This document shows positions 36,410 through 49,553 of a stretch of DNA of 64,000 nt, piece after piece. Position 1 is the stretch's first letter. Each line of letters starts with the position of its first letter. The notes beneath the pieces are model-generated. The model did not search any database. It saw only the letters and a program-made list of their open reading frames with translations, and had not been told where the DNA came from. Position numbers and translations under genes: made by a program. The DNA comes from Tamarix chinensis. Lineage: Eukaryota > Streptophyta > Magnoliopsida > Caryophyllales > Tamaricaceae. The stretch spans positions 12,918,455 through 12,982,454 of the forward strand of contig CM060175.1 in assembly GCA_030549775.1 (NCBI GenBank), read 5' to 3'.

Positions 36410-37439
36410 GGCCTAGGGGTATTTTATTAATTTTGAGTGTACCATGATGATTATTTTAATCAATATGCCTGATATGTATTCCTTATTGTTGAGCATGAGA
36501 TTAGGTGTTTTACTATTATAGAAATATATATTTCAACATGATTATAATTATTATATGGCCTAGGGGTATTTTGGTAATTTGGATTGTACCATGATAATTA
36601 TTCTAATAAACATGTCTGATATGTATTATTTATTGTTAAGCATGATAATAGATGTTTTGCTATTTTAGGAACACATATTTCAGCATGATTATTACTATTA
36701 TATGGCCTAGGGATATTTCGGTAATTTTGACGATACTATGATGATTATTCTAATAAACATACCGGATATGTATTATTGGTTGTTAAACATGAGAATACGT
36801 GTTTTGATGTTTTAGAAATGCATGCTAGGGTTTTACTTGCAAAAGTGTGTATAAAGGCAAAATAGTCATTTGGCATATTTGATGATTTAATTACATGATA
36901 AATAATTTAATTTTGATATGTTATCTTTTTTATGACAAGTTTATAAATAATATAGAATCTGTAATGAAAATGGATAATGATGTGATAACTTTAGCCTTAA
37001 GGCTATTTTGGTTATTTTTGACCTAAAGTGTCTATGTTAATAATTGAGCCTAGAATTGCCTTAGTAGATTTCTGATATTGATGTTACTAATGACCTTGAC
37101 TATAATTGTCTTGGAATGTTTGGAAATGAGTAAAAATGGTTAAGTATGAAGACTTTGATTTATGTGATTAATATGTGGTTTCGTTGTCACCATTATAAAA
37201 TACTAATACTTGAAGTGAAAGACCTTGACATTGAGAATGGTGGCTCTTTTGGGGTCGCTACCCTAAAGATGTGGTTTAGCCCACGATTGTTATGGATTTT
37301 ATTGGTGTGCTTTAGTACCCTAGAGATACCCTATATCTTACTCTATTTAGCTTAACATACCTAATAGGGGGAATGCATACTTATGGATTAGGTATTCTTG
37401 TCGGTAGGATACTATGTACCTTCATGTACCAGTGCAAAT

Positions 37440-38670
37440 AGGGTACCTTTGTAATGCTTAATGCTAAGTAAATTGGATCTTGCTATGAGTTGGTGATGAA
37501 GCTTGGGTTGAACTCCAACAAAAGAGAAAATCAATAATGGGGATGAGGAGATATTGGATAGAATCTTAGCCTTGAAAACCTTCCAAAACTAAGTACTTAC
37601 ATAAACCAATCAAGGTTTCAACACTTAACATAAATTATGTAAGATTTTTTAGGAGATAAAATAAAGCTATACACTAAGCTTTGTGTTGTATGAATTTTCA
37701 ACATGCATGAATTAAATCCTAGGAGGTTTACATGTCTTGGTTAGGAACTAACACATTTATAGGGTGTGTTAGGTTCCTTAATTACAATATGACATTCCTA
37801 CCCCCTAAAGGCTGACTTAGTTGTATAAACTAACTATCTAGTTCTAATATAACTTAACCAGTTAACTTCTTACGTAACTAAAGGGAACAACCAGCTCCTA
37901 ACATTATTCCTAGGTTGATTTGTTTAAAAAATTACAAGGAAAACACAAGAAATGTAACTCCTTAATTTGATGGCCTAACTTGAGAGGGTTTTACACATCA
38001 TTCCTATATTGGTTTTGTTCAAAAATATCAAGGAAAAGCATAGGAAACACTTTCTCTAAAAATGGGGGCCTAGCCTTAGAATTATTAAGGCTCCCATAAG
38101 TTGTTGTTTTACGTGATATTTAGCATGTGTGTGCATGGAAATCACCAAAAATTGGGCTATAGATCTCCTTCTTGTCATGGCCCAAAACACACCAAACATT
38201 GTTTGATGTAGACTGGTTTTTTTGTGGCTAGAAGGTGAACATCGAAAATGAGGATTTAGGGGGTCAAATGGCTTGGCTTAGTGGCTCCCAAGTTAGTATT
38301 TTTGTGGCTCATGCATGGCTTTACATAACTAGACATTTGGCACCTGCATGGCTGCCCATTTTAGATGATTATTTTTTCTCCAAGTTAGAAGTATAATTTA
38401 TCTTCTTAACTTAGAGAAAATAATTAGTGACAAAGGACTGCCTTGATGCAAGATTATCTCAACATTTGTAATGTGGCCTTTTCTTGATCAAAATTTAGGC
38501 TCAAAACATCTTAAGATTTAGGCTTAAATAAGACCTTAGGAATATATTTAGGAAGTTAACCAATGTCATTATAGTTTTTTTTAACCAAAATTAAAATGAG
38601 GTGGATGCTCTTGCATAACTTTGCATCCATAGGTTGATAGTTAGCAGGATATTATGTTGCTTTTTCTCGC
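37440..38670. other. Extra segment inside the LTR, probable insertion of unknown type
   Basis: Alignment by eye to the LTR at 43476-47980 breaks near 37440 and resumes near 38670 (GTGTCTTCAGGTTGTTATC matches ATGTCTCCAGGTTATTATT near 46310). The intervening ~1.2 kb has no coding signal and no clear terminal repeats or target duplication. It may be a degraded LTR or non-autonomous element. Confidence 0.4.
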
Positions 38671-39679
38671 TAGTATGATCGGAGTACCTTAGTGTCTTCA
38701 GGTTGTTATCATCTCCCCTCGAGTAAATAAAAATAAAAATGATTGATATTTGATTTGAAATGGTTATTTGATTAGTTTTTAATAGCATGTGTGCTTACCT
38801 GTGGTTTGATAGCAACCTTTGTACCTACTTGTGGTTTGGTAATAATCTTTGTGCATACCTATGGTTCAGTAGTAGCCTTTGTGCACACTTGTGATGTTAT
38901 GTGTTTCTATTGGTTTGTGCTGGTAAGTCTACCTATGTTATGACAATTGTTGATAATGAGAATTGTGACCATGGTTATAACTTGAGAATGAATTTAAGAG
39001 CATCTATTGGATGTTTTATTGGTAAGTTTTAGTTTATTCCAAATGAACAAGCATGCATAGTATATGGCATTGATGTTATATAGTTATATGAACGAATATC
39101 GTATTTCAATTAACGTATGTATAATTTAATGTGCATGTATTGTTGTGAGGCCATTTATATGTTCCATGAAGACCTTTCATATTATTTTTGCATAATAGGT
39201 TACTTAATACCACTGTATTAAAGAGTTTATTTTTATGGGTTCCTGTTTATTGAATGGGCAGTGACATTTGTAGGTTAACTTGTAAGAACCATTGAAGGCT
39301 ACTATTTGGGTTGAGAGTGTAGGATCATCCCGTGTTTTGTCCAGTATCTATTGATTCACAAGATTCTGTAATTCTTACTGTCTTTATGTATTTTAAGCAT
39401 TAATAGTTGGTTCTTTTTGAAATGATGTTAAATTGATTTAACTCTCTTGCTACTTTGATTTATAATTGTATTATTAATTTAAGTGGAACAACATTTTTAA
39501 CCTTAGCACTTGGTAATAGAATGGTAGAGGAAACTAGACTTATACCAATTGTGGCAGTAACACCCTGTGATTTACTATTTTAGCTTCCACCATTAACTTT
39601 TAAAAATGAAATTTTTTGGTTCGTAAATTTGGGAGTGTTATACTAACACTCCTCGTTCACCATGTTGTTTTCTCTTTCC

Positions 39680-39870
39680 TTGATATATCTCCATTTGTAT
39701 TTATTCTCTGTTACCTTTCTCTTCTCAAAATTCCATTTATGTCTCCCCTAATACTTTAGATCTGCAATCGTAGTATTCAAGTATCGCATGCTCTCGATTG
39801 GAGATGATGAATAAGACATCAATTTTTTTTTCTTTCTTTCTCATATTGTTGCAGCCACACAAATTCAATA
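39680..39870 (-). repeat. Dispersed ~150-bp repeat, copy 1
   Basis: Shares about 150 bp, same orientation, with 50970-51125. Landmarks are AAAATTCCATTTATGTCTCC, TCTGCAATCGTAGT and TTCAAGTATCGCA. Both copies encode on the minus strand a short frame opening MRKK and closing AILExYDCRxxVLGET then stop. Its source is unknown. Confidence 0.6.
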
Positions 39871-40199
39871 TATAATTCTCAGGGTGATACATCACCAAGA
39901 GAGCAAATGCAATCACATAATAGGAAAGCTTATGAACGAAAAGCCTTCGAACTAAGAGAACCACAGAGATAGAGAGATTGAAATTGAGGAGGATGAGATT
40001 TTGGTTAAGCATAACTCCATTCTCCCTTACACTAATAATATGTATTAGCTTATTAATAAGAAAAAATATATTCTAATAAACGCCTAATAGTCAAGTAGAA
40101 TATGAATAAAAGAAAAGGAATAGCAAATATTAGAATTTGGATATAATAAATAGATTGTTTGTGGGTTGCTAATGCTATGTCATTGCTGAGTTATCCTTT

Positions 40200-43100
40200 C
40201 CTTTGTACTCCCTGCATCAATCCTTCCCGCTTGTGAATAGGCTTGAACTCAAGCTAAAAAGGTAGGGAATTTCCTATGCATCTTGTAGAGACACAAATAG
40301 CTAGCATCTTCAACTAGTTGATTCTTCCACTTGACCAAGACCTTATTAGCAGCATTTCCCTTTTGTTTGACCATTCCCCAATCCAAAATAGACTCAGGTT
40401 CTAAGTTTAGCTCGGTATCAATAGTGAACAAAGGTATAATGGGAGATAAGACAACATCACCAACATGCTTCTTGAGCTGCGTTACATGGAATGTTGGATG
40501 GACTTGGCAATTATCAGGAAAAGTCAATGTGTATGCCACCTCTCCAACCCTTGCTATAACTTTATAAACACCAAATTTACGAGGGTTCAACTTCATATTA
40601 GCCTTGGAGATCAGGGTTGTCTATTTGTAAGAGTGTAGTTTGACATGCACAAAATCACCCACCTTAAAATATTTTTCCAATCTTCCTTTATTAGCTAATT
40701 ACTTCATATGGTGTTGCACTCGATCAATATGAAACTTCAAAAGTTATATCATCTCCTCCCTCTTCTAAAGACTCTTGCCCACTAGCTCCACTTTAGACTT
40801 TCCCGGTAAGTATGGTAAATAGACTAATGGTGTTTGTCCATAAACAATCTTTATGTGGGCAGCTTTCACAATGGAATGGAAAAAGGTGTTGTATCACCTC
40901 TCGGCTAGAGACAAACATTTAGACCATGTATGAGGAGTGTCACAACTCATGCACCTTAAGTATGTTTTTAGGCATCTATTAACCACCTATGTTTGCTAAT
41001 TTATCTGAGGGTGATAGGCAATTGAAAATTGCAATTGAACATCCAAAAGCTTGATTTTTTTTTTCTTTCCCAAAATTGGCTAAAGAAAATTGTGTATTTG
41101 TCACTAACTATGGTTCTTAGTAATCCATGCAACTTTAAAACATGATCAAGGAAGGCTTGAGCTACCGTAGATGCATAGTAAGTATATTTCAAGGCTATGA
41201 AGTGAGCAACCTTGCTCACTCTATCTACTACCACCATCACCACTGATTTCCCATATGAGATAGGTAATACCCCAATAAAATCTATACAAATATTTGTCTA
41301 AACAAGAGAGGGGATTGGAAGAGCTTGAAGAAGACCACATGAAGCTGATGGATTATATTTACATCTTTGGCAAGTGGGACAATGCCTGATATACACTTGA
41401 AAATCCTTATCCATTCACTTCTAGTAAAACAAACTCTTGAGCCTTCTAAGAGCGACATCCCTTCCCGAGTGGCCTCTCATGGGTGAATTGTGAATCCACT
41501 CTAGTAGCTTCTTATTAAGCATAATATTAGTTCCCACCACAAGCTTTTGGTGTCTTCGAAGATGTACCTTGTCCCATGAGTAATGGACGTGAGAGTTGGG
41601 GTCTTCTTCTAATTCAGTGATGATTTTTGCAATGTTAGAGTCTACTCACCAAATGAGATGCAATTGATGAAGTAAGTTGCTTTAATTAGCCTAGAGAGTA
41701 TGTAAGAAAATTTTAGCACCCTATACCCTTGTGAGTACATCAACTACTTCATTCTCCACCCCTTATTTATACTGGATTTCATAATCAAATTTCATAAGTT
41801 TGGAAAACCGAGCTTGCTAAAGGGGGTTGAAATTTGTTGCTATAGTAATTATTTAAGGTTTTTTTAGTCTGTCTTAATGATGAAGTGATGACCTAAGAGA
41901 TAGTGTCTCCATTCTTATACTGCAAAGATAATAACCAAGAGTTCCTTTTCATACACTAAGAGTAGTTGATGCTTAGGGCCTGATGTCTTACCGATAAAGG
42001 CTAACATATGTCGATATTACATTAAGACAACTCCAATGCCATAAGATGAGGCTTTATGTATTCATGATGAAAGTGAGGGCAAATTTGGGGAGTGCTAGAA
42101 CCAGGGTAGTTTCTAGTGCTTACTACAAATGGTAGAAAGCACTGGTAGCTTGATCATTCCAATGTAAACTATCATTCTTTAGTATCTATGTTAGAGGTTT
42201 GGTAAACTGAACATACCCCTTTATAAACCTCCTATAATATCCTGTGAGGCCTAGGAAACCCCTTAGTTACTTAGGGGATTAAGGTGTTGGCTACTAGGTT
42301 ACAATTGAAATCTTGGTAAGGTTTGTCTTAATCCCCCTCATTTGAGATAAAATTCCCCAAGCACTCCACTTTAGGTATAACAAAGAAACATTTTCTCTTT
42401 TTAGTACTGAGTTGGTGTTGGTGCATTACAACCAATTCCAAGGGAAGGTGTTGGATATGAGTCTCAATGTTGGGACTGTACCCTAGGATGTCATTAAAGA
42501 ATACTAACACAAAAATTCTTAATAAGGGCTTGAAAATAGAGTTCAAGAGGTGTTGAAAATTGGAGGTTGCATTTGTTTGGCTAAAGGGCATAAATAGGTT
42601 CTCATAGTGGCCACTATGAGTCTTGAAGGAAATTTTAAAAATTTCTATGGTACATCCTCACCTAATGGTAACCAACCAAGGGGTTTATTTTAGAGTAAAT
42701 GGTTGATCCCCCTAACTCATCCATCAAGTTTTCTACAAGTGGAATAGGAAATATATCCTTCATTGTTTGTTTGTTAAGATCTTTTTAACCCACATATAGT
42801 CTCTGCATACCATATTTCTTTCCCATTAGGACAATCGGTGAAGCATATGGGCTAGTGCTATGTTAAATTACCCCTGATCCAACATATAATTAATTAGAGA
42901 GTCAATGATATCCTTTCAGTGTATAGCATGTTTGTAAGGTTTCTATTCAATGGATTGGTTCCTTCTAATAAAAGAATATGATGATTAAAGTGTTCCATTT
43001 GGGGTGATAGGCCTTTGGGCTCATCAAACAAACTATCAAACTGCTTAAGAATATCTACTAAGGGGGAAACCAAGAGAGATGTACCTTCTTGAGCGTGGCT

Positions 43101-43470
43101 GGTTAGTGAGTGTAGCATCACTACTCAACCTTCTACATTTTGGGGTACACATGCCGCATTAAAAGTTAAGCCTCTTGGTTAAAAACCTTAGTGGCTAATT
43201 GTACCTTACAATTCTTTGTGGTAGCTCTTCAAAGGCCACGTCGTTTATTATGAAACACAAACACCATATTGAGTATATTAAATTCCCACACTATCGCCCC
43301 CAATGTGATGAGCCATTGAATGCCCAACACAATATCACAACATTCCAATGGTAAGATCATCATATCTGTTTGGAACGTAAAGCTCTAGAGTTTCTAAGGG
43401 AATTGCCTCACTTATGCTATAACCTTGAGCTTACTACTGTCTCCAACAATCACTAACATTGACTATGTTG
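40200..43470 (-). pseudogene. Ty3/gypsy chromovirus pol, decayed, minus strand
   Basis: From 5' to 3' on the minus strand. Protease remainder at 43470-43130 (VIVGDSSKLKV, GHSMAHHIGG). RT entry at 43121-42894 (DSLFDEPKGLSPQ, then LLEGTNPLN). RT palm at 42591-42328 (MPFSQTNATSNFQ, FVLVFFNDILGYS with the usual YxDD Tyr-Asp pair altered to FFND). A degraded RNase H follows. The integrase zinc region lies near 41480-41340 (YIRHCPTCQ-like) and the integrase core at 41243-41001 (VDRVSKVAHFIAL, TIVSDKYTIFF). The C-terminal region with chromodomain is at 40596-40249 (VHPTFHVTQLKKHVG, ILDWGMVKQKGN, VLVKWKNQLVEDAS). Many stops and frameshifts make it inactive. The protease continues beyond a solo LTR at 47986-48066. 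Confidence 0.85.
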
Positions 43471-46400
43471 GTTCTTATAATACCCCATTTTTGAAAATGT
43501 TAATTATAAATTAATAATCATATGATTAGTTATAATTATTATTTTAATGAGGTTTAATATTAAAAGTGTTATTATTATTCGTATTATTACGATGGTTTAG
43601 ATATAAAAATAATCAGGTTAAAAATTTGATATAAATCGACTATTTATTTTAATCTCAGTTTATACCCGTAAATCTTATCCTAATTATTTTATTAATAATT
43701 GCGACCTGTAACCCGAAATAAATCCATAACATTTATTCTCGATTATTTTATCTTTTCCGTTTTATTTAAAACTATCCTAAATCGAATTATTTTTTTCCCG
43801 ACTTATTTTTCTACCCTATACCATAATCTACCCGAACTAAATTTAAAATAAAAAAATATAAAATATATTTTTCTACCCTCTTTCTCTCTTTTTCGCAACC
43901 CTCTACCATTTGTAGTCCCTTCCCCCTAAGCACTCTCCTTGTCTCCCTCATTTTCTCACTTCACTCAACCCACCCTCTGCCTTATATACATATACACACT
44001 ACACATTTCATACATACACGCATGCCACACCCAAACAACCCCCCTTTTTCTTGTAGCACACACTCCACTACCCAACCCTTCTCCCCACTTTGTTTTTCCT
44101 AAACTCACGCACGCATACAACCCTTCCCTTCCACTATTTCATTTGAATTTTCTAGCCCCATCCCCCTCTCCATTTGGTTTGACCTTCCCACCCCCCAACA
44201 ACCAACCCACACCACCACAACCCCTTCTTCCTCTTCTTTCTCCTTCTCCTGCAGTCCATCACCCTATCTAGCAGCACATCAACCTTCATCCTTCACCATT
44301 CCCACTCTCTAGCCCCATCATCCCACGTAGCCAACCCGCCCCAGCAGAAGAACCACACACACACCACTACTAGCCTTTGGACCTCTACCCATGCACCCAA
44401 TCTTCCAGCGCCCTCACAACCACAACTTCCCTTCTTTCTGCCACGGGCTGCCGTCTAGTGTAGAACCCAGCACCTAAACAACCCTATGCATGCTTCCATC
44501 CCGCAACACAAACCAACCAACAATAACCCTCTAGCGCAACACCTCCTCCCCTCTACTTTTCTTAATCCAACGCCACACTACCACTTCCATCACCATCTAC
44601 CGAACCCGACTCACCATTCTTCTCCTCCCTGTGGCTTGGCATCTCTTGCGTAGCCCGTCACCAAGCTTCCCAACCTTCGACCACCACCGTAGCTGATCAG
44701 CAACACCTGACCAAAGCCTCACCACCCCACACACACAACACCCAACCTTCGCAGTCCCTACACTGTCCGATCGCCTAGCAGCCCCCACTACCTAACTCCC
44801 TCCCTCTATTTTGTTTGCCTTCCCAACTCCTCCGACCACTTTCTGCATCACCACCTTATCACCACCAACTGCTGACCACCGACTAGCACTACCCCATCCA
44901 CCATCTCCTCTACCTCTGACTCACCCAACCCTTCCCCTTTTCTTTCGTGCATGACTCACGCTGCATGCAGCATGAGTCGTGTTGTATTTTAAGAAATTTG
45001 GTACGAATATTAAACGTAATGGTATTTTGGTAATTTTAGAAAAATAAATATTTTATTTTATAATTATTATTTTATCTGATAGATATTCATTCAGTAATTA
45101 CGGTATTATTTTTAGGTATGAAAGGTTTATTAGTGGGATCTGATAACTTTAGTAGGATATTCCTATTTTTACATTTTTTTTGGAATTCAAGTAACCGTTA
45201 TACCCTACTAAAATGATAAATATTGCGTGACAGCGAATTAGGATTTCTAGTGTATGAAATATATTAAGCATGATTTTTTTCAATATAATTATGTGTTAAT
45301 TATTATTATCATAAAATGGGTAAAATGGGCATGTTATCTAATGTAAATTATGTCAGGTACGAAAGTATGATTAAAATGATTCTAATAATGGAAAAATATT
45401 TTCTATGATAATTATGTATAAAATAATAGGTTGAGCATGCTTAGATATAATTATGGAACAACTATTATGGATGCGTGTCTTAGGGGCAATTTATTCATTT
45501 TTGTGTATTATGATATTTATCCTAAAAATTATGTCTAATACGTATTATATGTTGTTGATTATGCGATCATGTGTTTTGTACATTTTAAAAGTGTATGATA
45601 AGGTTTTTTATGTAGAAACCTGTGTAAGGGCAAAATGGTCTTTTAACATAGCTGATAGTTAAATTTCATAATAAATAAATTGATTATTTTGTTTTAGGTT
45701 TTTCATGACAAATTAATAAATAAAATGGATTTAGTATTTAAATGGATGATAATCTAATAATTACTGGCCTCAAGGGCATTTTGGTCATTTCGACCAAATG
45801 TGCCCAAATGTGAATAATTGGACATAAGATGAACTTAGACTTTTAATAGGTTGACCTTAGTGTTAACTTTGACCTCATTTTGGACCGTTGACCTTAGGGT
45901 TGACTTGGATAATTAGAAATAGAGAAAAAATGAATAAGTATGGAAATGAGAATAAATGTGCAATATGTGTTATCTATGATCACCTTATAAAAATACTAAT
46001 ACGTAAAGTGGAAGACCTTGAGTTTGGAAATTATTTCTCTCTAGGGGTAGCTACCTTAGATACGAGGTAGGAGTCCTTGATTTGTTTATTTTTTGGTGTG
46101 CTGGTTGTCCCCTAGTAAGGTCTTAATCTATTATATAGGTGACCTATGGGTCCTATAGGAGGTATCGATACTTAAGGATTACTTATCCGAGGTGAGAAGG
46201 GTAATGTGTGCCTTGTGCATCAATATGACCATAATGCCGTTATGCCTTTAGGTTGGATGGTTGGGAGGGTACCATGATGCTTGTGCGCCGGTATGACCGA
46301 TGTACTTTTATGTCTCCAGGTTATTATTGTATCCCCATCGAGTAAAGAAAAATGAAAATGATATGATTTGATTGGAATGATTATTATTGGATATTGGATT

Positions 46401-46620
46401 GGTTTCGGTAGTAGCCGTTGTGCCTACTTGTGGTTTCGGTAGTAATCATTGTACCTATCTATGGTTTTGGGTAGTAGCCTTTATGCCTACCTGTGGTTTT
46501 TGGTAGCACCCTTTGTGCCTATCTGTGATTTCGGTAGTAGCCTTTGTACCTACCTGTGGTTTCAGTAGTAGCATTCGTGCTTATCTATGGTTTCGGTAGC
46601 AGCCTTTGTGCCTACCTACG
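46401..46620. repeat. 31-bp minisatellite, seven units, in the LTR
   Basis: Unit approximately GTTTCGGTAGTAGCCTTTGT followed by GCCTACCTGTG, seven imperfect copies of 30-32 bp. The sister LTR at 34151-39642 has only three related units near 38800, so copy number has changed since they diverged. Confidence 0.9.
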
Positions 46621-46634
46621 TTGGTCTTATGTTT

Positions 46635-47022
46635 GTAAGTATACCTGTGGTTTCATGCATTTTATCATACTATACCTATAAGAATACCTATGATGTTATG
46701 GATTTTATCATACTGTACCTGTAAGTATACCTATAATGTTATGCATTTTATTATATTGTACCTGTAAGTATACTTATAAGGTTATGGATTTTATTATACT
46801 GTACCTGTAAGTATACCTATGACGTTATATACTTGGTTATTATACAATACCTGTAAGTACACCTGTGATGTTATTGATTTTATCATACTATACCTGTAAG
46901 TGTTCCTGTGACGTTTTGTATTTGGTTATTATAGTGTACCTGTAAGTATACTTGTGATGTTATGTATTTTATTATATTGTACCTATAAGTATACTTGTAA
47001 TGTTAGGGATCTGAGTATATTA
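46635..47022. repeat. 43-bp minisatellite, nine units, in the LTR
   Basis: Units begin GTAAGTATACCTGTGATGTT and continue with an ATGNATTTTATTATACTGTACCT-like half. Nine imperfect copies directly follow the 31-bp array. No counterpart of similar size is visible in the sister LTR. Confidence 0.9.
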
Positions 47023-47985
47023 TAATTGTGAACATACATGTGATATATGTAATTGGTTGGGATTGATGATGAGACATGAAATATGCTGTAAAGATAATAA
47101 TTGTGGTGTAGAGTTGAGTTTTAATTATTGCTTCAGAGAGAATCTTCGGATGCTTAATTGATAAGTGTTATAATATTCTAAATGAGCACGCATGAATAGT
47201 ATATAGTTTAGTGACTATTTCTTACCTATTATGATTATTGTGTTGGATCATCTCATGTATATCTTAATGTTTATACCATGTATTGTCATGATACCTTATG
47301 GTTATTGTGATAGGGTTTTCTTCTAATCATATTTCAGAGAGTATCTCTGGGTTATCCTTTTGGTAAGTTTAGTTGTTTCAGATAAATGAATATGAGTGGT
47401 ACGTGACCTTGATGGAGTTTGATTATCTAAATGATTATTATATCTCAATCCTCGTATGTGTATGTATATGTCTCATACCATGTTAGTTGTATGTGTTACA
47501 TGCGTTCTATGCTGTTTTATCATATTTTTTTGGTATAAGGGGTTGCTCAGTACCGTAGTACCGAAGAGTTCATTTTCATGGGCCTCTGCCTATTCAATGG
47601 GCAGTGGACTTTGCAGGTCAGCTTCCGAGTCTATTTGAAAGTTGTCAGTTGATTTGAGAGCGTAGGAATATCCAGTGTATCTTCTATTATCTGGTCTTCG
47701 ATTGTTTTTGGACTTTCAAGTCCTCCTGAAATTTCTCTCTTGAGTTTTGGTAAATTGCTAGCGTTGTTTTTAACTAGTACCGTATTCATCTATTGTTTTC
47801 TGTATTCTGACTTTTGTAATCATGTTATTTAAGTAACCAATGTTTTAGGCTTAACATTTAGTATAAGAATGGTAGAGTATATCAGATTTATACTGAATGT
47901 GGCGGTAACACCTATTATATTGTAATTAATGTTTCTGCAAAATAAAAAATTTTAGTAATAAAAAAAATGGGGATGTTGCAGTTCC

Positions 47986-48066
47986 AGCCTACATTGGCAG
48001 CCACTTTGGCATCTAATAAATTATGGGTGCTACCACTATTAATGAGATTGTGCAAGGGTTTCCTAC
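47986..48066 (-). pseudogene. Gypsy protease N-terminal piece beyond the solo LTR
   Basis: The minus strand reads NSGSTHNLLDAKVAANVG, the aspartic protease pattern (V)DSGSTHNF.. with the catalytic Asp replaced by Asn. It is continuous with the protease remainder at 43470 once the solo LTR is disregarded. It stops at about 48066, where another TATAATACCCCG motif suggests a further LTR edge. Confidence 0.75.
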
Positions 48067-48149
48067 TATAATACCCCGTTACTCTCATCATTTGGAATCC
48101 TAAATATTTGAACTATGGATATCTACTAACAATCACTAATACCCCGTTC

Positions 48150-49500
48150 GGATATTCGCTCCATATCCTTTAGACTAAATATTTGAAGTAGGGATATCCA
48201 AAAATATGAATAAAATATGGATCATATTTGCATATATCCAATATTGATATAAAAAAAATACTATTTTATCAATTTTAATAATTAATTTTTGTAAGAAGAT
48301 CTTTAAAAATAAATAGTATATATCAATGAATATCCATATATGTATTCATATAAGTGTCCTATTTTAACTAAATATTAACATATTATTATAAAAATAAATA
48401 AATCTAAAAATTTTAAAACTAAAAAAAAACATAATATTATGACACGTAATATTAGATATTATTTTGGATTTTATAATTCTATAAAAAAAAATTGAATATA
48501 CTAAATCTAAATTATCATTTTAATTAAAATTGAATCAAAAGCTCTAAATATCATATTAAAATTTTAATAATTAATTTTTGCAAGAAGATCTTTAAACATA
48601 AATATTATATATCAATTAATATACATATCTATATTCATATGAGTGTCTTATTTAACTAAAAAAAAATTAAAATATTATTATAAAAAATAAATAAATTTAA
48701 AAAAAAAAACTATAGAAACATATATAATATGAAATAATTTTCCAGATTATATAATTTTATTTAAAAAATTGAATGCACTAAATATCAACAATCTTTTTAA
48801 TTAAAACCGAATCAAATGCTCTAAATATCATATTAAATGTTTTGGATATTAAATCGAAATTTCGGAACCTACTTATTTTACACAAACACGGGAATACCTG
48901 ACGAACAGTAAATATTTGATTAATGTACTCGGTTCTAAACTCTAGAACGATACGCCAGAAGAACCGCCTGCCGGGGATAGAGTATATGTAGTCAAAAGTT
49001 GAAAGCAAGTAAAGTATTTTATGGTGATAGGAAGAAGACTGCCTATCAGGAATTATTATATTATGGTATTGTCTAAATGTATAAACAATTAGTATATTTT
49101 TGACTAATTTATATTACCATAATGACTTATGATCGTGAGCACTAAAAATATCCCCCCCCCTCCCCCGCCGGTCAAGAATAATGATAATCTAGTGTTTCCC
49201 ACTTTGTCGTAACTATATACTCTAATCTAGTTTACAATGATAATCTTACGCACTTATAAAAATACTAATCGCAATCAAAGACTTTTATTAGTGGTGTGTC
49301 AATTGTAACCCTCTTCTTTCCCTTAATTTTCAGTCATAGTAGCGTGGAGCGCCTAATACGAGATCAGGGAAATACGACGCCCTTATTGATATCGATAATG
49401 CTAAGACTACTATCGACGATTTACGTCCTACTAATTCGTTGGCACGTGATTAGTTAATAAATTAATCAAATGGCGTTTACCCGGCATCTCCCCCCTCTTC
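48150..49500. repeat. Duplicated non-coding segment, copy 2, with internal tandem duplication
   Basis: Collinear with 32960-34145. Within it the ~290-bp block beginning TTTTAATAATTAATTTTTG occurs twice in tandem (about 48277 and 48564), both copies including AAGAAGATCTTTAAA and a GTGTC(C/T)TATTT close. Copy 1 has one. The right part keeps CTTTGTCGTAACTATATACT and AATGCTAAGACTACT. Non-coding. Confidence 0.85.
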
Positions 49501-49553
49501 GTTTTCCGTGTGGTTTTCTCCTTCCTCGGTATATTGTCATTTCTAGTTACAAC

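Larger units (their letters stand above)
34151..39642 (+). mobile_element. Giant LTR (5.5 kb), plus orientation, probably solo
   Basis: Starts TGTAATATTTTG and ends GGGAGTGTTATA. It contains the C-rich 5' stretch (34440-35750), then repeated ATATGGCCTAGGGRTATTT blocks (36405-36730), three copies of a GGTTTGRTARYAACCTTTGTRC-type unit at about 38800-38895, and the 3' module (TAGAATGGTAGAGG, GGCAGTAACACC) shared with the LTR at 43476-47980. Flanking TTAAT (34146-34150) and CTAAC (39643-39647) could be a decayed 5-bp duplication. A ~1.2-kb extra segment at 37440-38670 has no counterpart in the sister LTR. Confidence 0.7.
43476..47980 (+). mobile_element. Giant solo LTR (4.5 kb) inside the gypsy protease
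   Basis: Begins TATAATACCCC (G-to-A variant of TGTAATACCCC) and ends GGGGATGTTGCA. GTTCT before it and GTTCC after it form a 5-bp target duplication with one mismatch. The minus-strand protease frame is cut at 43470 and resumes at 47986, which confirms both borders. It contains the C-rich stretch (43860-44960) with a TATATA candidate promoter at 43983, two minisatellites (46401-47022) and the shared 3' module. No internal domain. Proline-rich open frames in the C-rich part are compositional. Confidence 0.88.

Noticed and set aside
43939..44271. 110-residue proline-rich frame
   Set aside because: C-rich zone of the solo LTR at 43476-47980, not conserved in sister LTRs.
46401..47022. CRISPR-like array of regular repeats
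   Set aside because: Units are contiguous imperfect tandem copies with no unique spacers, in plant DNA, inside an LTR.
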